NCBI GenBank assembly: GCA_022393335.1
Contig: JAJEKB010020545.1
Location: forward strand, 295,157 to 359,156
Length of the DNA stretch: 64,000 bases
Direction: 5' to 3'
DNA from: Macrotrachela quadricornifera
Lineage: Eukaryota; Rotifera; Eurotatoria; Philodinida; Philodinidae
In this document: positions 25,690 to 38,092 of the stretch, one piece after another
Position numbering within the stretch: the stretch's first letter is position 1
Layout: each line of letters starts with the position of its first letter
Program-made: the position numbers and the translations under genes
The notes under the pieces: generated by a model
What the model was told of the DNA's origin: nothing
Databases searched by the model: none
Seen by the model: only the letters and a program-made list of their open reading frames with translations

Positions 25690-26666
25690 TTTTATTTGTT
25701 TATTTTAGCATTTAACAAATATTAGATCGATTGAAATTCTTCTAGTATCTTCGGTCTCGCTCACTATGATGGCACTCAATTTTGCGTTTGCTTTTGTTTA
25801 CCTCTCTACGCTTTTTATATAATCAATCTTTATCTTTTGTTTTTTTACTCCATCAATTGCATGCTCATTTTTCAGTCTCATTGCATTATCAATAGTATTT
25901 GTATCAAGAGTGTTAACCAACAGTCTTGATAACGATCGACCATCGACAAGCATAGTCTGGTTGAGAAGTCGTATATTTCTGACATATGCGGTTGCTTTCA
26001 CTTCGCTATCATGCATCTGTTTTACTTCTATCGACAGATTTTTCGTTCTATTTCACGAAGTAAATTGAGCATAGGAAAAATCGCTATCCCCGTGGCTGTG
26101 CTAGTGTTTATCGTAATAAATCTCTCGTACTTGGTTTTCTACACAATTGTTGAAGTGAAAAGTGCAACAGGAAATACGTCAACAAAAACATGTACTCTGG
26201 TTAGTTCTGGTCTCATTTTTTATGAAAAATATTTTCTACGATCTGTTCTTTTTGGTCTTTTACCTGATTTAGCTAACATTTCATAATGTACACTTCAATT
26301 ACTGGTGTTCAATTACGTGGAACCTTTCAGCGTTGTTTAAATTTAATGATACTCTTACCGATGATTGCAGTTGTCATTCCAGTAATACCTTTTGTGACGA
26401 TCAATGTTTATCAAAGCGCATTCCCGTCTATCACAAAAATGTCAGATCATTTAACACTAGAAAAATGTCTTCTGAACATAAGAAATATTGTTTTCTACGC
26501 TAGTTATACATGTAACTTTTATGTCTACCTCATTCCAGCGCCATCATATCTTCTAGATTTTCTACGATTCATTTTATTTTGTTACTCCCGACAGCTGTGG
26601 CACAACCGTATTGCATTCGAAATACGAGAACAGCTTGAAATGAATAACGAATCTATGATTCAATAA
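25690..26666 (+). pseudogene. Rhodopsin-like receptor with frameshifts
   Basis: Three frames together give a receptor from about TM3 onward. At 25,870-26,055 ALSIVFVSRVLTNSLDN leads to SLSCICFTSIDRFFVLF, with SIDRF at the DRY position. At 26,060-26,286 ISRSKLSIGKIAIPVAVLVF gives TM4 and the following loop. At 26,286-26,666 the frame covers CLNLMILLPMIAVVIPVIPF and the TM7-like NFYVYLIPAPSYLLDFLRF. Frame changes near 26,050 and 26,283 break it. TM1-TM2 are degraded. It belongs to the same orphan 7TM group as the gene at 47.2 kb. Confidence 0.6.
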
Positions 26667-27442
26667 TTACCACGCATTGTTCGACATACCATTATTGGAA
26701 AGTAGCAAATGATTGATTAACATTAAATATGAAGGTTTCCTACTTTATGTAAATCTATATTTTGTGATCATATCTAATAAAAATGTACAAAACCTCTAAT
26801 CTATGAATATCTTTCATAGACGAAACTCACTTTTTAACAGTATAAGAAAATTCTCTTTGTTGCAACCTTACATTCTTGCTATGTATTTGCATTTCTTCTT
26901 TTCATAGATTTTATTTTTTTCCAGCTGAATAACTCCATGAGTCATAAAAATTTCAGTTCAAATAAAGAATTCAATCTTTCGAATATTGATTTTTGAAAAT
27001 AGACCGGTAAATCTAATCTTTCTCCATCCGAATGCTTCTTAGAAGCGTAAGAAAAATCGAAAAAAATGGTCTGTTCATGCCGGATCAATAGCGAGACACC
27101 ATAATAGACGCTCAACATGTTATTCAGTGATAAATCATCAAGTACAGATCGAACTTAGAACGTTAAGAGATTACCATTGCAGTTGAAATTAGGGCGACAT
27201 TAGGTGTCGATCAGATAATGAAAAGTTACGAAAATAGTTTAACTCTTTCAGTACAGAAGACATCTATAAACAGCTAGTTTATCCATATATATATATATAT
27301 ATACGGGTCCCGTATTCAAAGGGTTAATAATAATAAAAAAGCTAATTTCAAGAAATGCCTGATTATTAACATAAATGTAGCTAAGAAAAGAAAGAGAAGC
27401 TTGAATACGAATGAGAATGAAAAGTATGATGTGATTAAGAAA
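26667..27442. other. Intergenic with an (AT)n run
   Basis: A dinucleotide AT run occupies about 27,281-27,302. No gene is seen. The right end abuts the 3' end of the phosphatase gene. Confidence 0.5.
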
Positions 27443-28954
27443 TCAACGATTCATGATAATATGAAATTGATCAAGTATCGCTAAATTAGAAGTTGCATAA
27501 AAAGTGAAGGTGGCATGTGAAACGTTTGAGATAGTCACAATTCCAAAACCTGGTTCTCTTATAATCAGACAAAAATCGCTGGATATATTCAATGGAACAT
27601 CATTCCGCTCAGGATTTCCAATAGCACCATTGGTCAGATAGACAGGACCATTTGGATTAACATAATTTGTAGTATTAATCGTTCCTACAAGATATAAAAT
27701 ACGCTTTTTTCATTATATATTTGAAATTGCCTATGTATCTGACTATCAAACATTAAAGTCAAAATTTCAGAAACTTTGAGAATGTGAAAGTGAAAAATAC
27801 ATACCATTCAGACAAATTCGCTCATACCAGTGTACGTGACCAGCAAGATAGATATCCACTTTGTATTCGATCAAGGTATTTTCAAAGGCTTTTTCACAAG
27901 CTGGACAATTCGTAGTTTGATGAGCAACATCATTGAAAACAGCTAGCGATCCTTTCCATGGTCGATGGCATTGTACAATGATCCATGGAGTTACAGTGCG
28001 ATCGACTGCAACTAAATCACGTTTCAACCAATTGATTTGATTGGTGGTATCGAGAAGATTACCAGAAGATGCACCGGGAAAGTCTAATTCGCAAGAAATC
28101 GAAATAATATGCACGAAGGCATAATTAAATGAGTACCAAGAATTTAAATAGCCACCGGATTGATTGTTCGTCATATTAAACCTATGACTATATGGAATCT
28201 GATTTGTTTGACTCGGTGGACATATTTTGCTGCCTATCTGTGTACAGTTGATCTCATGATTACCAGGAGCTGTCATATAGAAACGTACACTTGTGATAAC
28301 AGACATTGCTGATTGACATATATCCATAGCTTCCTCATATGATTTTGAAGGCACAAGCACAGCGCCGTCGTCCGCATGACAAATATCACCATAATGCATA
28401 ATGAAATCTATTTCTGACAATTTCCTTAGCAATGCACTCAGTGCCTTCTGAAAAAGAAATAGACCATTTGTGAGATCTTCTGTCAAATCGTCCAAGCCAA
28501 GATCACCGTAGGCACCAATTCTCACTGATCGACTACGATCACCTAGCGTTGGAGCAGAAGTAAAGTTATAAATGTCTGACGCTAAAGTATTGTTCGATGG
28601 AGCAATCTGATAGTAGTAGATAGTCAATGGTTTGAGATTTGAAAGGTGGACACTATAGAACCAAGATGTACCTCACAATGTGAGATTGTCGTAAGAGTTT
28701 GATTTTCCATTTATTGATATAGAGGTGAGTGTCGCTTGCAACGTGCCAAAGATGACTTTCGGAATCACATTAGGATTTCCTCTGTTTGATGAACAGGTGC
28801 GGTCGTGCCAACCAACATTTACACCATTGTTGCCAGCGAAAGCCAAACGAATTTGATCAGGCTTGACTGATGGACAAAAAAAAGTAGTAGTCGCATGGAT
28901 CGTTGATACAATAATGATCAATGTGAAAAGAGGAAAAATGTATGCATTGATCAT
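27443..28954 (-). pseudogene. Purple acid phosphatase gene with one in-frame TGA
   Basis: A signal peptide (residues 1-21) is followed by an Fn3-like N-domain and a metallophosphoesterase domain. Metal-ligand blocks are visible in order: GDLG (Asp near 151), GDICHAD (Asp near 190), GNHE (near 232), VQCH and GHVHWYER. The usual Tyr of GDxxY is His (near 193), an odd change since that Tyr ligates the ferric ion. Two exons (27,805-28,954 and 27,443-27,684) splice in frame (LN|GTINTT), giving 463 codons, but codon 94 (28,673-28,675) is TGA. Everything on both sides remains open and well conserved. Such enzymes hydrolyse phosphate esters outside the cell or in lysosomes. It is either a young pseudogene, a sequencing error or a recoded codon. 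A partial paralogue lies 1.2 kb upstream. Confidence 0.85.
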
Positions 28955-30153
28955 TGCATGTGCTAATAATGAATGAATGAATAGTTCGATTTTGATGTGG
29001 ACGTTTGCGTCAATGGTAAAATAACGTAATAATCGTCATAAAGAAAATTTGATCAAGCGTGTACAGCGTCAGCTTATCGTAGGAATATATGCAAATACAG
29101 TATTGTTTACCTTCTTGTGGTGATCACATTTGAGATAGGTGAATGAGGTGAGAAGAAAAATCCATGTTGACTATTGTTTTTGATGACTCATTGATAGATA
29201 AAGAGAGAGAGATTTTTACCAACGCTATTAATAGTATCACTGAACTCATTGCCTTTAGTTTCCTATCGTACGGAATACTTAAAAGAGATGAATATTCGAT
29301 CTTTTTTTTTGTGATAAACCAATCTAAACTATATTCTTGTCGTACGCGTCCTACAATCTAGTTCAAAGAGAGTTTTATTGTCAATTTGGATGCCATTAAT
29401 GAAAGTTTGTTATATGATAGTCAGATGTATAGAGTAAGATTATTCATCGATAACGATAAATATTTACAAATGAGTAGGCAAAAGAGAATTCATTCAATTG
29501 GATGAAACTTGCTTTTCACAAAAGGAAAAGCAAAAATGTATATCTTATTTTTGTGGGAAATAGATAAATATCTTTACTTGATTACGAAATGAAGAGAATT
29601 ATTGTTCACAATAAGAACATATCAGCTAACTTGCTCTCTTCTGATATTGCATACATCTTTCATATGTTGTATGTACTAATGTTCCAGAAACGAATTGTAT
29701 TACCATTTTTTGGTTACAAGAATAAAGTTAGAAATATTTTAACGATTGACTATTGAGAGAAAACGAAAATATGAAGCTCAATCACAGAAGCTTTTCTATA
29801 ATATTCCATAAATCCACTATGCCATAATTCTAGTAAAATAATTAGATTTTAGTTTTTGTCAGTATACTCAGAAATCTATACTGAAACATTTGTGAATAAA
29901 ATTTTTATCTTACGATATATAGAGTTATTTTGTCGTGGTTGGAGAATGGCGTTATTTCACTTCCTCCGAAATTACGAATGTATTATGAAATGATATAGAG
30001 GCAAATACAAGTTATTCCAACACTTTAATAAAGAAAAACAGACGATGAGGAAATGTCTGATTAACATAAATAGAGCTGAAAATAGAGACAAAACCTTGAA
30101 TAACAAGAAGTAGTGAACTGAAAATATAGGATTATCAAGAAAAAAGATAATGA
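28955..30153. other. Intergenic between phosphatase copies
   Basis: No gene is seen. It separates the phosphatase gene from the orphan last exon of its paralogue. Short open frames (for example 29,164-29,361) have no features. Confidence 0.4.
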
Positions 30154-30395
30154 TTAACGTTGTTTGATAATAGTGAATTGATCAAATACTGCTAAAGTAG
30201 TAATTGCATAGTAAGTGAAGGTGGCGAATGAAACGTTCGAGATGTTCAGGATTCCAAAATCTGGCTCACTTGTAAAGAGACAAGAATCAATTGACCTATT
30301 CAAAGGAACATCGTTTTCTTCAAAATTTTCAAATTCATTATGAGTTAAATAGACAGAACTATCCAAATTACCATAGACCATAGTGTTTATCGTTC
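30154..30395 (-). pseudogene. Orphan last exon of a second purple acid phosphatase
   Basis: This is a 242-nt exon, exactly the length of the last exon of the phosphatase at 27.4 kb, starting after a matching acceptor (CTATAG) and the same GTINT residues. Shared blocks include VYLT, NDVPLN, FGI, ISNVS and ATFT. It is open to a TAA stop, but the catalytic exon that should lie upstream (above 30,450) is absent and replaced by an inverted-repeat element. It is therefore the tail of a tandem duplicate whose body has been lost. Confidence 0.8.
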
Positions 30396-30584
30396 CTATA
30401 GTATGCAAAAGGTACTTTATTCATTATCTTACACAATATGTGTCACCAAACATTCAAGCAGTCGTAGTTTAAAAATCTACTTTTCGATACGATTTTCCAA
30501 AGTCTAGTTTTTGTTCTAATGTACATTGAATAATCAACTAATACGTGTTAGCAAGTTTTTAAGTCTAGGCTCTAACGCGAGAAG

Positions 30585-30855
30585 TCCACAAGAAATTAAA
30601 GTATTCCTGTTTGGCTTTTCTATACAAACACATGAAACTTTTAGTGCCGTTAGTCTTTTTAGTCTCTTGAGTTCCTTTAGTTCTTTTAGTGATTAAAATG
30701 ACTAAAGGGACTAGAAGCGTTAAAGGGGCTAATGGGATTGAAAGCACTAAAGAGACTAAAAGCACTAAAATGAACAAAAGGACTAAAGGCACTAAAAATT
30801 CCATTAGTTTGTATAGAAAAGTAAAACAGGAAAACTGTAATTTCTCGTGAACCTA
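30585..30855. mobile_element. Foldback element with ACTAAA tandem core
   Basis: Inverted arms of about 70 bp contain CTTTTCTATACAAAC on the left and GTTTGTATAGAAAAG on the right, each with AGTGCC next to them. The core consists of imperfect tandem copies of GACTAAAGGCACTAAAA-like units that are themselves inverted about the centre. No coding capacity. Confidence 0.75.
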
Positions 30856-30929
30856 TGACCCTTGCACCTAGAATAATAAACATTTTTCCCTCAATTTTAA
30901 AGTAATAAATCTTTTTTAATTTCATATAA

Positions 30930-31200
30930 CCTTACTTTCATAAACCCTTTGGCTCCTAAACCCTTAAGGGGTTTAGAAGATCGTGATAAACCCTTTAGGT
31001 GTTTATGACAAGTTGCAGATAGGGCAAGCGATTAATATTCTACTTTTTTTTTACAATGTAACAGTATCGGACACAGGTCACTTTTTTTGTGACCCGACCC
31101 AATCGGAGCTTATTGTAACCCGACCCGATCTAACTGGAGCGTATCGTGACCCGACCCAACCTGATCCGAGATCTGACCCGACCTGAGTTGGATATTGCAG
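30930..31200. repeat. CCCTT palindromes and GACCCGACCC tandem repeat
   Basis: At 30,945-31,010, TAAACCCTTAAGGGGTTTA is a near-perfect palindrome with two further AAACCCTTT copies nearby. At about 31,080-31,190 there are four degenerate units of about 30 bp, each starting TGACCCGACCC or TAACCCGACCC and containing (C/T)GGAGC or a related block. GC content is higher than the flanks. Confidence 0.65.
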
Positions 31201-31957
31201 TGTAAGATACCTTTACCCATATATAACACGATGTGTTCTTGATGTTGTCAGGACGGCAGATTTTTCGCATCGTCTTGTCTTTACAATTTAACAACTCTTA
31301 ATGATTGCTAGTTATCCTAAAAAATGGGTCCGGATCTGAACCAAATAGCAAAGAACGAAAGTCTACACCATTTACTCTGAGGTCCGTTTTTGCCTATTTC
31401 TGATGCTAGGTATCGGATTGAGGAAGTAAAGAAAAAGTTTAACCAATCAGACTGGAATTTTTAAGAATGGCTACTAGGACTATGGCAAACGTTTGCTAAA
31501 AATTTCATCTAAATTTGCCTTGACTTTTTAATTGGACTGAAACGTCCCTCCTCCTTTCTTTTAAATTAAGATCTAATTTTATGCAGATTAATTATATTCA
31601 GAACTTGCTTAACGATGATCAGACTAAGTTTTGGTCGAAACGACCGTCGTAAGTAGCCTAGAATAATCTTCGAGACGCACCCTCAAGATAGGTTGCTATG
31701 AAAAGATTCGACAGCAACGACGAAGAGAGACAGATGCAACATCAGCGAACGGAATAAAAACCTCCTGTCCTGATTGTAATAAGTTTTTGTGTTTTGATTG
31801 TTTTCATGATAAGCACCAAGCTATGAAATTAAAAGACTCAAAAATTACAAAAGGCAGAAAAGATGACACATTATATGTAGATTCTGCCTAAAAAGGACAA
31901 GAGAAAGTTTTTTTCAATACAGTTTCTTCTAAAAATATAGTGTGACCCACCGTTGGG
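31201..31957. other. Intergenic, no gene seen
   Basis: No supportable feature. Short coding-like fragments near 31,720-31,880 are too degraded to assign. Confidence 0.35.
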
Positions 31958-33430
31958 TCACATCTTGGTGAAAAAGTTAATGTAATTTTTAATTTGAAAT
32001 GAAAGTTGAAGATGATCCATTTCGTCGATCCAATTGAGGGCGTTAGTGAGATCACGGGATACCAGCGCATGATATGTTGTCAAATCGCCACAAACTACTT
32101 CACAGAACTTTACATCGAGTTGTTTGATGTCTTTTACATAATCGTTATATTCTGCTTGCTTTCTTCTTGACCATGTCTTCATGATATTAGGAAATCTTTC
32201 AAAGTATTTCAGATCCATTTGTGAACACCAACATGTCTGTCGCTTCGTATTATTAGTTTTGTATAGTGTTGGTTTGTTCATGTGTTCAAAAAAGAGACGA
32301 GAAGCATAAGGCTTTGAGCGCCATACATCAAAATTTTCTTGCATATAAGAAGGAGTTATATTTAATGGATGTAACACAACAAATTTTATTGCTTCACTAT
32401 GATTTAAAAGCATTCCTCCAAGATGAATAGCATCTTTGCGAATATGATATATGAGTTCTCCATATTCTGCTTCTGTATGCCATGGGTCATTCGCTAAGTG
32501 GATAAAATAGGTTGGTGGAACCTGCCGAAAGCGACGACGATCATTTTCAAATGGACAAAGATTGTGTTTTTCTGTTTTTCTATGTGTTGAGTTATAGCAG
32601 AAATCAAAATAGAACCAATCTGCAAAGACTGGATCGAGAAGAAGTCTTCTTCGCATCGCAGGACGATAATCTGAGCGAGTCACCATAGCTTCCGGATGTC
32701 CTGGATAGATAGAAAAAATTTGAGCTTGAATAGGTAAAACTCTGCAGAGTAAACCTGCAAATTTACAGCCTTGACTAATACCATGAATATATAAACGAGG
32801 GTAGCGTTGAAACTGCTTGTAATAAACTTCATTCATCCATTTCTGTAAGGATAAGTACATCCATTTAACACTAGTATTATTCTGTATGGGTCCATGTACC
32901 TCAAACTTTTTTTCTCCTGAGCATATAGCCAAAATCGAATAACGATAAGTCCGATAGGTCGACAAAATGCGACGAGCGACAGGAAATTCCCACCAATGAT
33001 GGTTGTTCAGATATTTCCACAGTCAAATATTCACTGTAATGCAATCTGCTCTACAATCAGATCTCTGTCGTTTATGAATATTTTCATCCACGCATGTGCG
33101 ACTACGGCCATGAATTAGAATCATGAGACGCTGGTTATCATTCGTACTGTCGAAATTTAGTTCAAAACGAAATTGGTAATGATAAAGTTTATCAGTTGTC
33201 CAACGATAGTATGTGACATTGGGTTTTACTTTTCGCATAGTTGAATAAAAACCGATCCGGTTATAATGAAACTTTTCTTTGCGATTATCAGTATTTTCGC
33301 TGTCCGTTTTTGGTACTACATGAGAGAAAAAAGTGGTTGCAAGATTAAAAACTATAATAAATATCAGAATCACAGCTATAAAGATCCACCGTTTTAGAAA
33401 TTTGTTTATTGTTCGCCTACACATTAACAT
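31958..33430 (-). pseudogene. Type II membrane alpha/beta hydrolase with one in-frame TGA
   Basis: One continuous frame of 490 codons is interrupted only by TGA at codon 136 (33,023-33,025). The N-terminus has a basic leader and a single helix (RWIFIAVILIFIIVFNLATT, near residues 15-34), a signal-anchor pattern. Next come a LMILIHGRSRTC block that resembles the HG oxyanion region and, after the stop, YIHGISQGCKFAG with the GxSxG nucleophile elbow. The C-terminal part is rich in Trp, Tyr and basic residues. These features suggest a Golgi or surface serine hydrolase of unknown substrate; I do not recognise an orthologue. Conserved-looking sequence on both sides of the stop argues that inactivation is recent, if real. 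Confidence 0.75.
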
Positions 33431-34421
33431 TGTGTGTGACTTCGTAAATGTTTGATTTTGTCTTGTTAGTTTCTTATTCTCTTACCATGTGCTGTACATT
33501 AATGCAGTGAACGTACATTAGGTAAGTAAATGACTACTATCCTTCATGCGAAAAATCAGTCAAGCATGCATTATCGCTTGTCTATCTACCATCACTTTTT
33601 CTCGTTCTGTACCTTCGGGTAAAGGTTGACACAATTGAAACATTATATGCTAGCCTCACTTTTAAAAGACGTTTCGTGAGATAAATCAAATTAATTAAAA
33701 TAAAAAGAAATTAATCTATATTTTTAATAAATATAAATCAATCTGCTAATTTGAATTTTTGCTTGTGAGCAACCGATTAAAATCAAAACAATAAAATCTT
33801 TTTTTCTTAAAAATTATTAATATGCTTGATGTAGAAATGTAACAAAACAATAATAATAATAATAAAATAAAATAGTGGAGAGTTAAATTTATGCCGACGT
33901 ATTTCGTATCTTTAAAAAGATAGTACTCTTCAAGACTTGTAATAGATATATATGTAATTATCTAAAGAAGAAAATAGAAAATAATTGAATTTAATTGTCA
34001 TTATTATTTTTTTTTTAAATTTATTTAACAAATTTGTAAACAAAAATTAAAGAGAAATTCTTGAGAAAATAAACGAAGAAAATTAAATAGTAAAAAAAGA
34101 TTTGATTCTTTTAAGGGAATAATGATCAGATACCGGCGACACATATATAATATTATTTACTATTGGTTGAATTATTCTATCCACTTAGAAAATAATTTAA
34201 AATCTTTACTGTCTAAGTGAAAATATTTCATAATTCTTATTCGTGTTTTTTATAGAATATTTTTTTAAATATTTATTAAATTATTCAATTTGTTTTTTGT
34301 AACTAGCACCATATAAACAATATTTTTATTATAGGTTAAATTTTTCTATCCATTTATAGAATTATCTGAATTCTTTATTGTTTAAGTAAAAATATTTTAA
34401 ATAAATATAAATTAATGGTTT
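33431..34421. other. AT-rich spacer with microsatellite and tandem duplication
   Basis: An (AAT)n tract lies at about 33,847-33,866. A stretch of about 80 bp at 34,150-34,230 (CTATCCACTTAGAA ... AAGTGAAAATATTT) recurs with mismatches at 34,325-34,400. No gene is seen. Confidence 0.55.
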
Positions 34422-35148
34422 CCCTAGTGAATGTACTGACATGAAGGTACCTAAAAAAGTACCCTGGTACAAGAATGTCCCAACAACTTGAGGGTACTTA
34501 AGTACTTTGTCAAGTACCCTGCTGAAAAGTGTTCAGTAAATAAGTACTATTGCACAGTATTTTTGGGTACCCTGGCGCCAAAATTGCAGTATGTTGGTGG
34601 TCGCTGATCGAACCTCACCTTGACCCCATTTTTTATTTTTTTATTTTAAGGCATTTTATGACATTTTTCGATTTAAATGAATTTTTCCAATTCTAAAAAT
34701 TCAATCAGGTCAATTTTGAAATATGACCTCCGGACCTAAGTTGGTTGGATCTCCATCAAACCACTTCAAGGTAGTCCTCTCTCAATTTTTTATTGAGATC
34801 GGCATGTTCTCGACTAGAAAATAGTCAAGAAAGAATATTGAAAAAAAATTAATTTCTTACGTTTTGTCTAGTTGTTTATATTAAGCTGTGTGCGCAAAAG
34901 AAAACGGTGAATGAACAGTTTGCTACACAGAACGAGACAAACTTAGGGTACCCCGTAGGAATTTTCTCAGTAAATTTATACGTGTGGGTACCCATATAAG
35001 TACTTGTTCAGTAAACATACTGGTATGGGTACCTAATGCAGTACCTACATCAGTATAATTACTGAGACTTTTTCGAAGTACCCATATCGGGTACCCTGGT
35101 GAAAATTTCTCAGTACTGGGTACCCTTAGCTCAGTACATTCACTAGGG
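34422..35148. mobile_element. 727-bp non-autonomous element rich in GGTACC
   Basis: The ends are perfect 18-bp inverted repeats, CCCTAGTGAATGTACTGA and its complement. About 150 bp at each side is packed with GGTACCC, AGTACT and CAGTA motifs that can pair with each other. The central part has no coding capacity. I see no exact target duplication. Confidence 0.82.
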
Positions 35149-37207
35149 TTAGTTTCAATTCTTGCTTTTCAATAACCTGTTAATATGAAACAAAAATTTA
35201 TAAAAAAATTTAATTATTAATGTATTTGAATTATATATGGAATATAAAAAAAAATAATACAGACCAGAGATGGACAGGACAACAAAAAAGTCATACCGCC
35301 ATCGCTCCGTCTAATTTCAAATCTTTGTTCAGAGACCATATATTTATAAACACTTTAGTGCATGATCATGACCATTATTTTATTTAATCAAAAAAAAAAT
35401 GCACATTTCAGATAAATAACCACACTGATTTGTTTTTGTTTACTGAGCGTAAAAACATAGCATTGTTAATACTAATGTTGAATTAATACAATTGTACAAA
35501 TATCAATAAACGAAATCATAATTCAACAAGAACGTTTGATGAATACAATTGTATAAATATCAATAAATGAAATTTTAGTTTACCACGAATGTTCAGTAAA
35601 TAATATAAATATAGACAATGACGATTGATGATTTATACACCTCAAAAAAAAACTTTTTTATCAGTTTACCATTCTATTGAACAAGTGTTTCTACCAATTG
35701 GTTCGAGGCACTATTTAAATAGTAATATCTAGTATATGGCTCATTTTTTCATAAAGAAATTTTTACCTTATTAGAAGGATGATACAAATGCTTTTAATTG
35801 CTTTGTCATGTATAATAGTAGTTTATTTGTTTTTAGGAATTATACGTAAATTTTTGACAAAACAGACACTGGAAAAACATGACCATATCTCGAAATGTGA
35901 TTCCGGCACGAAGTCTTTACTTTTCTCAGGAGCCATTTGTTTTCGTATTTTTCAAGTTTTTATTTTTCTATATATATATATATAGCATGTCATCTAAGCT
36001 GTATCTTTCATGTACAATGTTCTTTCTTCGCAGTTTTAGTCGAGCTAAGTTTTCTATTTTTGTACATAAAGCTCAAACTCGAAATGTATATTTGATCATT
36101 TCCTAACAGACTTTAATGTATCTCGAAGTTTTCCGCTTTGTCAGTGGTTATTTATTATTGTGATTTCATTTGTGATAATATAAAAGTTCGAAAATAAAGA
36201 GTATGAATGAGGTTGGCTCCAAGAATTTAGATGTAGTGAAGCATCAGTATATGCGAAAATGCGATGCCATAGCCCATAATATTCGTTTGCATTGTTGTGA
36301 TATCACACCTGTATCTGATCGTCGTTGATACCATAGGGCAGGTGTTAGTTCCTATTGAAAATAAGTGCGCATCAACAATCAAGAAATTGTTGATAAATTC
36401 AAAGGAACAACATAGAATTCTCATACAAGGTTACAGCGTTTATTCATTCAAAATAGATGAGAAGCCATAGGGTAATATCTTCATCACACCAATGATGTTC
36501 CTGATTCTAAACTTGTTCAACATAATTCTAAAATCTTCGATGATATTAGTATAAAACATTGTCCGTCGACATAATTTGTACAAGGATGGCGTGGTTTCTT
36601 CGCCTGGTACAAATTTGAAATATACTCAAGAGCGACCAGATTCAATTGAAGTTTTGCTGTCAACTCACTGCTCTATCCGATTCAGCCTGATTCAAGTCAA
36701 AAGAATGTGCATTTGTTGCATCGTTTGTTCAGCAAACAACGTGTTTCAATAGAGAGACCGTTCTTGCAACTTAGATAACTCTAAAGTGTTTGAGCACGAT
36801 ATTGGTGCTTAACGAGGAATTATCTTAAATACTTCAGAGAATTTAATGATGACTAGTGAAAGAAAACAATCGATCACGACTACTTCCACTCGAATTGAGA
36901 ACGATTATCGTCGATCTCTTAAATATATCTTATGCAAGGTGAGAAATAGTTTGAAAAGGAATACTTCTCTTTTTCAAAAATAACCTGTTGATTACTATTT
37001 AACCGTCTTTCCATCGAACAAGTCGATATGGCATTGGTGAATCTTTTGGTGTAGGTTATTTTATTTGAATATAAAAATGCCGTAAAGTTTCTGTCAGAGA
37101 AAACAGCTTACTCATCAGAACTCCAGTGTATTAATAAAAAATGATCGATAGTGGTATAGAATGCAAGAAACCTGACTTACTTCAAATAGAGAAAAGAGAG
37201 CAACACA
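35149..37207. other. Intergenic, 59-bp tandem pair
   Basis: ATACAATTGTA(C/T)AAATATCAATAAA recurs at about 35,485 and 35,543 as part of a 59-bp direct duplication. A TA run lies at about 35,970-35,984. A possible orphan exon at 36,847-36,940 (MMTSERKQSITTTSTRIEN followed by GTGAG) has no partner. No gene can be supported. Confidence 0.45.
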
Positions 37208-38092
37208 TTAAATACCAAATAGATACACATAGACTACAGAGAAAAATGCAAAAATGATTTTTTCAGTCTTATTCGAGTGAACCAATTTAGTTGCACTGTT
37301 TGTTGAAGTCGATATCGATGTTGTGGACGATTGTGTAGTTGTATCCTTTGGTGGAACGGTCACATTTAGTGGTAAGACATAATCATTTTGAATCATTTCA
37401 ACAATATGTTGTGCTGTTGTTGCTGAAGCGCATGAAGGCTTGTTGCAAGTATAGGTCATGTCTTCGATACTTATGGTTTGAGTTACTCCTTCATGCCATT
37501 GAAGAAGTGGTTGATTCGTAGAATTTGCACATTCACCTTCGAACTAGGGGCCTTTGCCATCAAATATATTGTAATAGTTTGCTGTACAGAAACCTTCGCC
37601 AGAACAATTTTGAGGATCTAGGCAAATTTCATGAGGTCGAAGATCGCTTGAATTAAAGAGTAGTTCCGCTAGATTTTTTCTCAAACTGATCACATTGTTC
37701 TGAACTTTGAGCCAGTCACGACTCAAGAGCTCATTAAGAAAGTTTTGATCACAGTTATCTACTGTAGAATAATCAAAACGAATGGTTACATTGGATGTCT
37801 CGTCGTAAAGTGAAAAGACGGTCATCATATGGAAAAGAAAACCCTCTGGAAGCGTTCTAGCATTGAGGTGTCCAGCAATCGAGCTAGAAACGTAGTTAAT
37901 TGTTAACTCAAGTTGGCAGCTATGTTCGGTGCTGGGTTTATTGGCAATCATACATGATGGAACAGTGATATTGCCGATCTGAGTAGAAAACTCGCAGTCA
38001 ATGGCACATATAAGAGTATTGACAAGTCGAATCGATACTGATAAGAAGAAAACGAGGTGAAACATAAGAGATAGATGTGAAAACGATTGCAT
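37208..38092 (-). pseudogene. Secreted Cys-rich protein with one in-frame TAG
   Basis: The frame is 294 codons with a single TAG at codon 183 (37,544-37,546). A clear signal peptide (LMFHLVFFLSVSIRLVNT) is followed by a domain with about ten cysteines and several N-glycosylation sequons (for example NCSGEGFC). A Ser/Thr-rich stalk (DTTTQSSTTSISTSTNSAT) leads to a final hydrophobic tail (IIFAFFSVVYVYLFGI). That tail suggests a GPI-attachment signal, so the product would sit at the cell surface. I do not recognise the family. The downstream half still reads sensibly after the stop (FEGECANSTNQPLLQW). It is the third gene in 10 kb disabled by one nonsense codon. Confidence 0.72.

Noticed and set aside
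28673..28675. In-frame TGA as selenocysteine
   Set aside because: TGA terminates other genes here, purple acid phosphatases do not use selenocysteine at this N-domain site, and no SECIS-like hairpin was found by eye. It is kept only as a checkable possibility of read-through or error.
36847..36945. Possible first exon (MMTSERKQSI) ending at a GTGAG donor
   Set aside because: No downstream exon with matching phase was found in the next kilobase.
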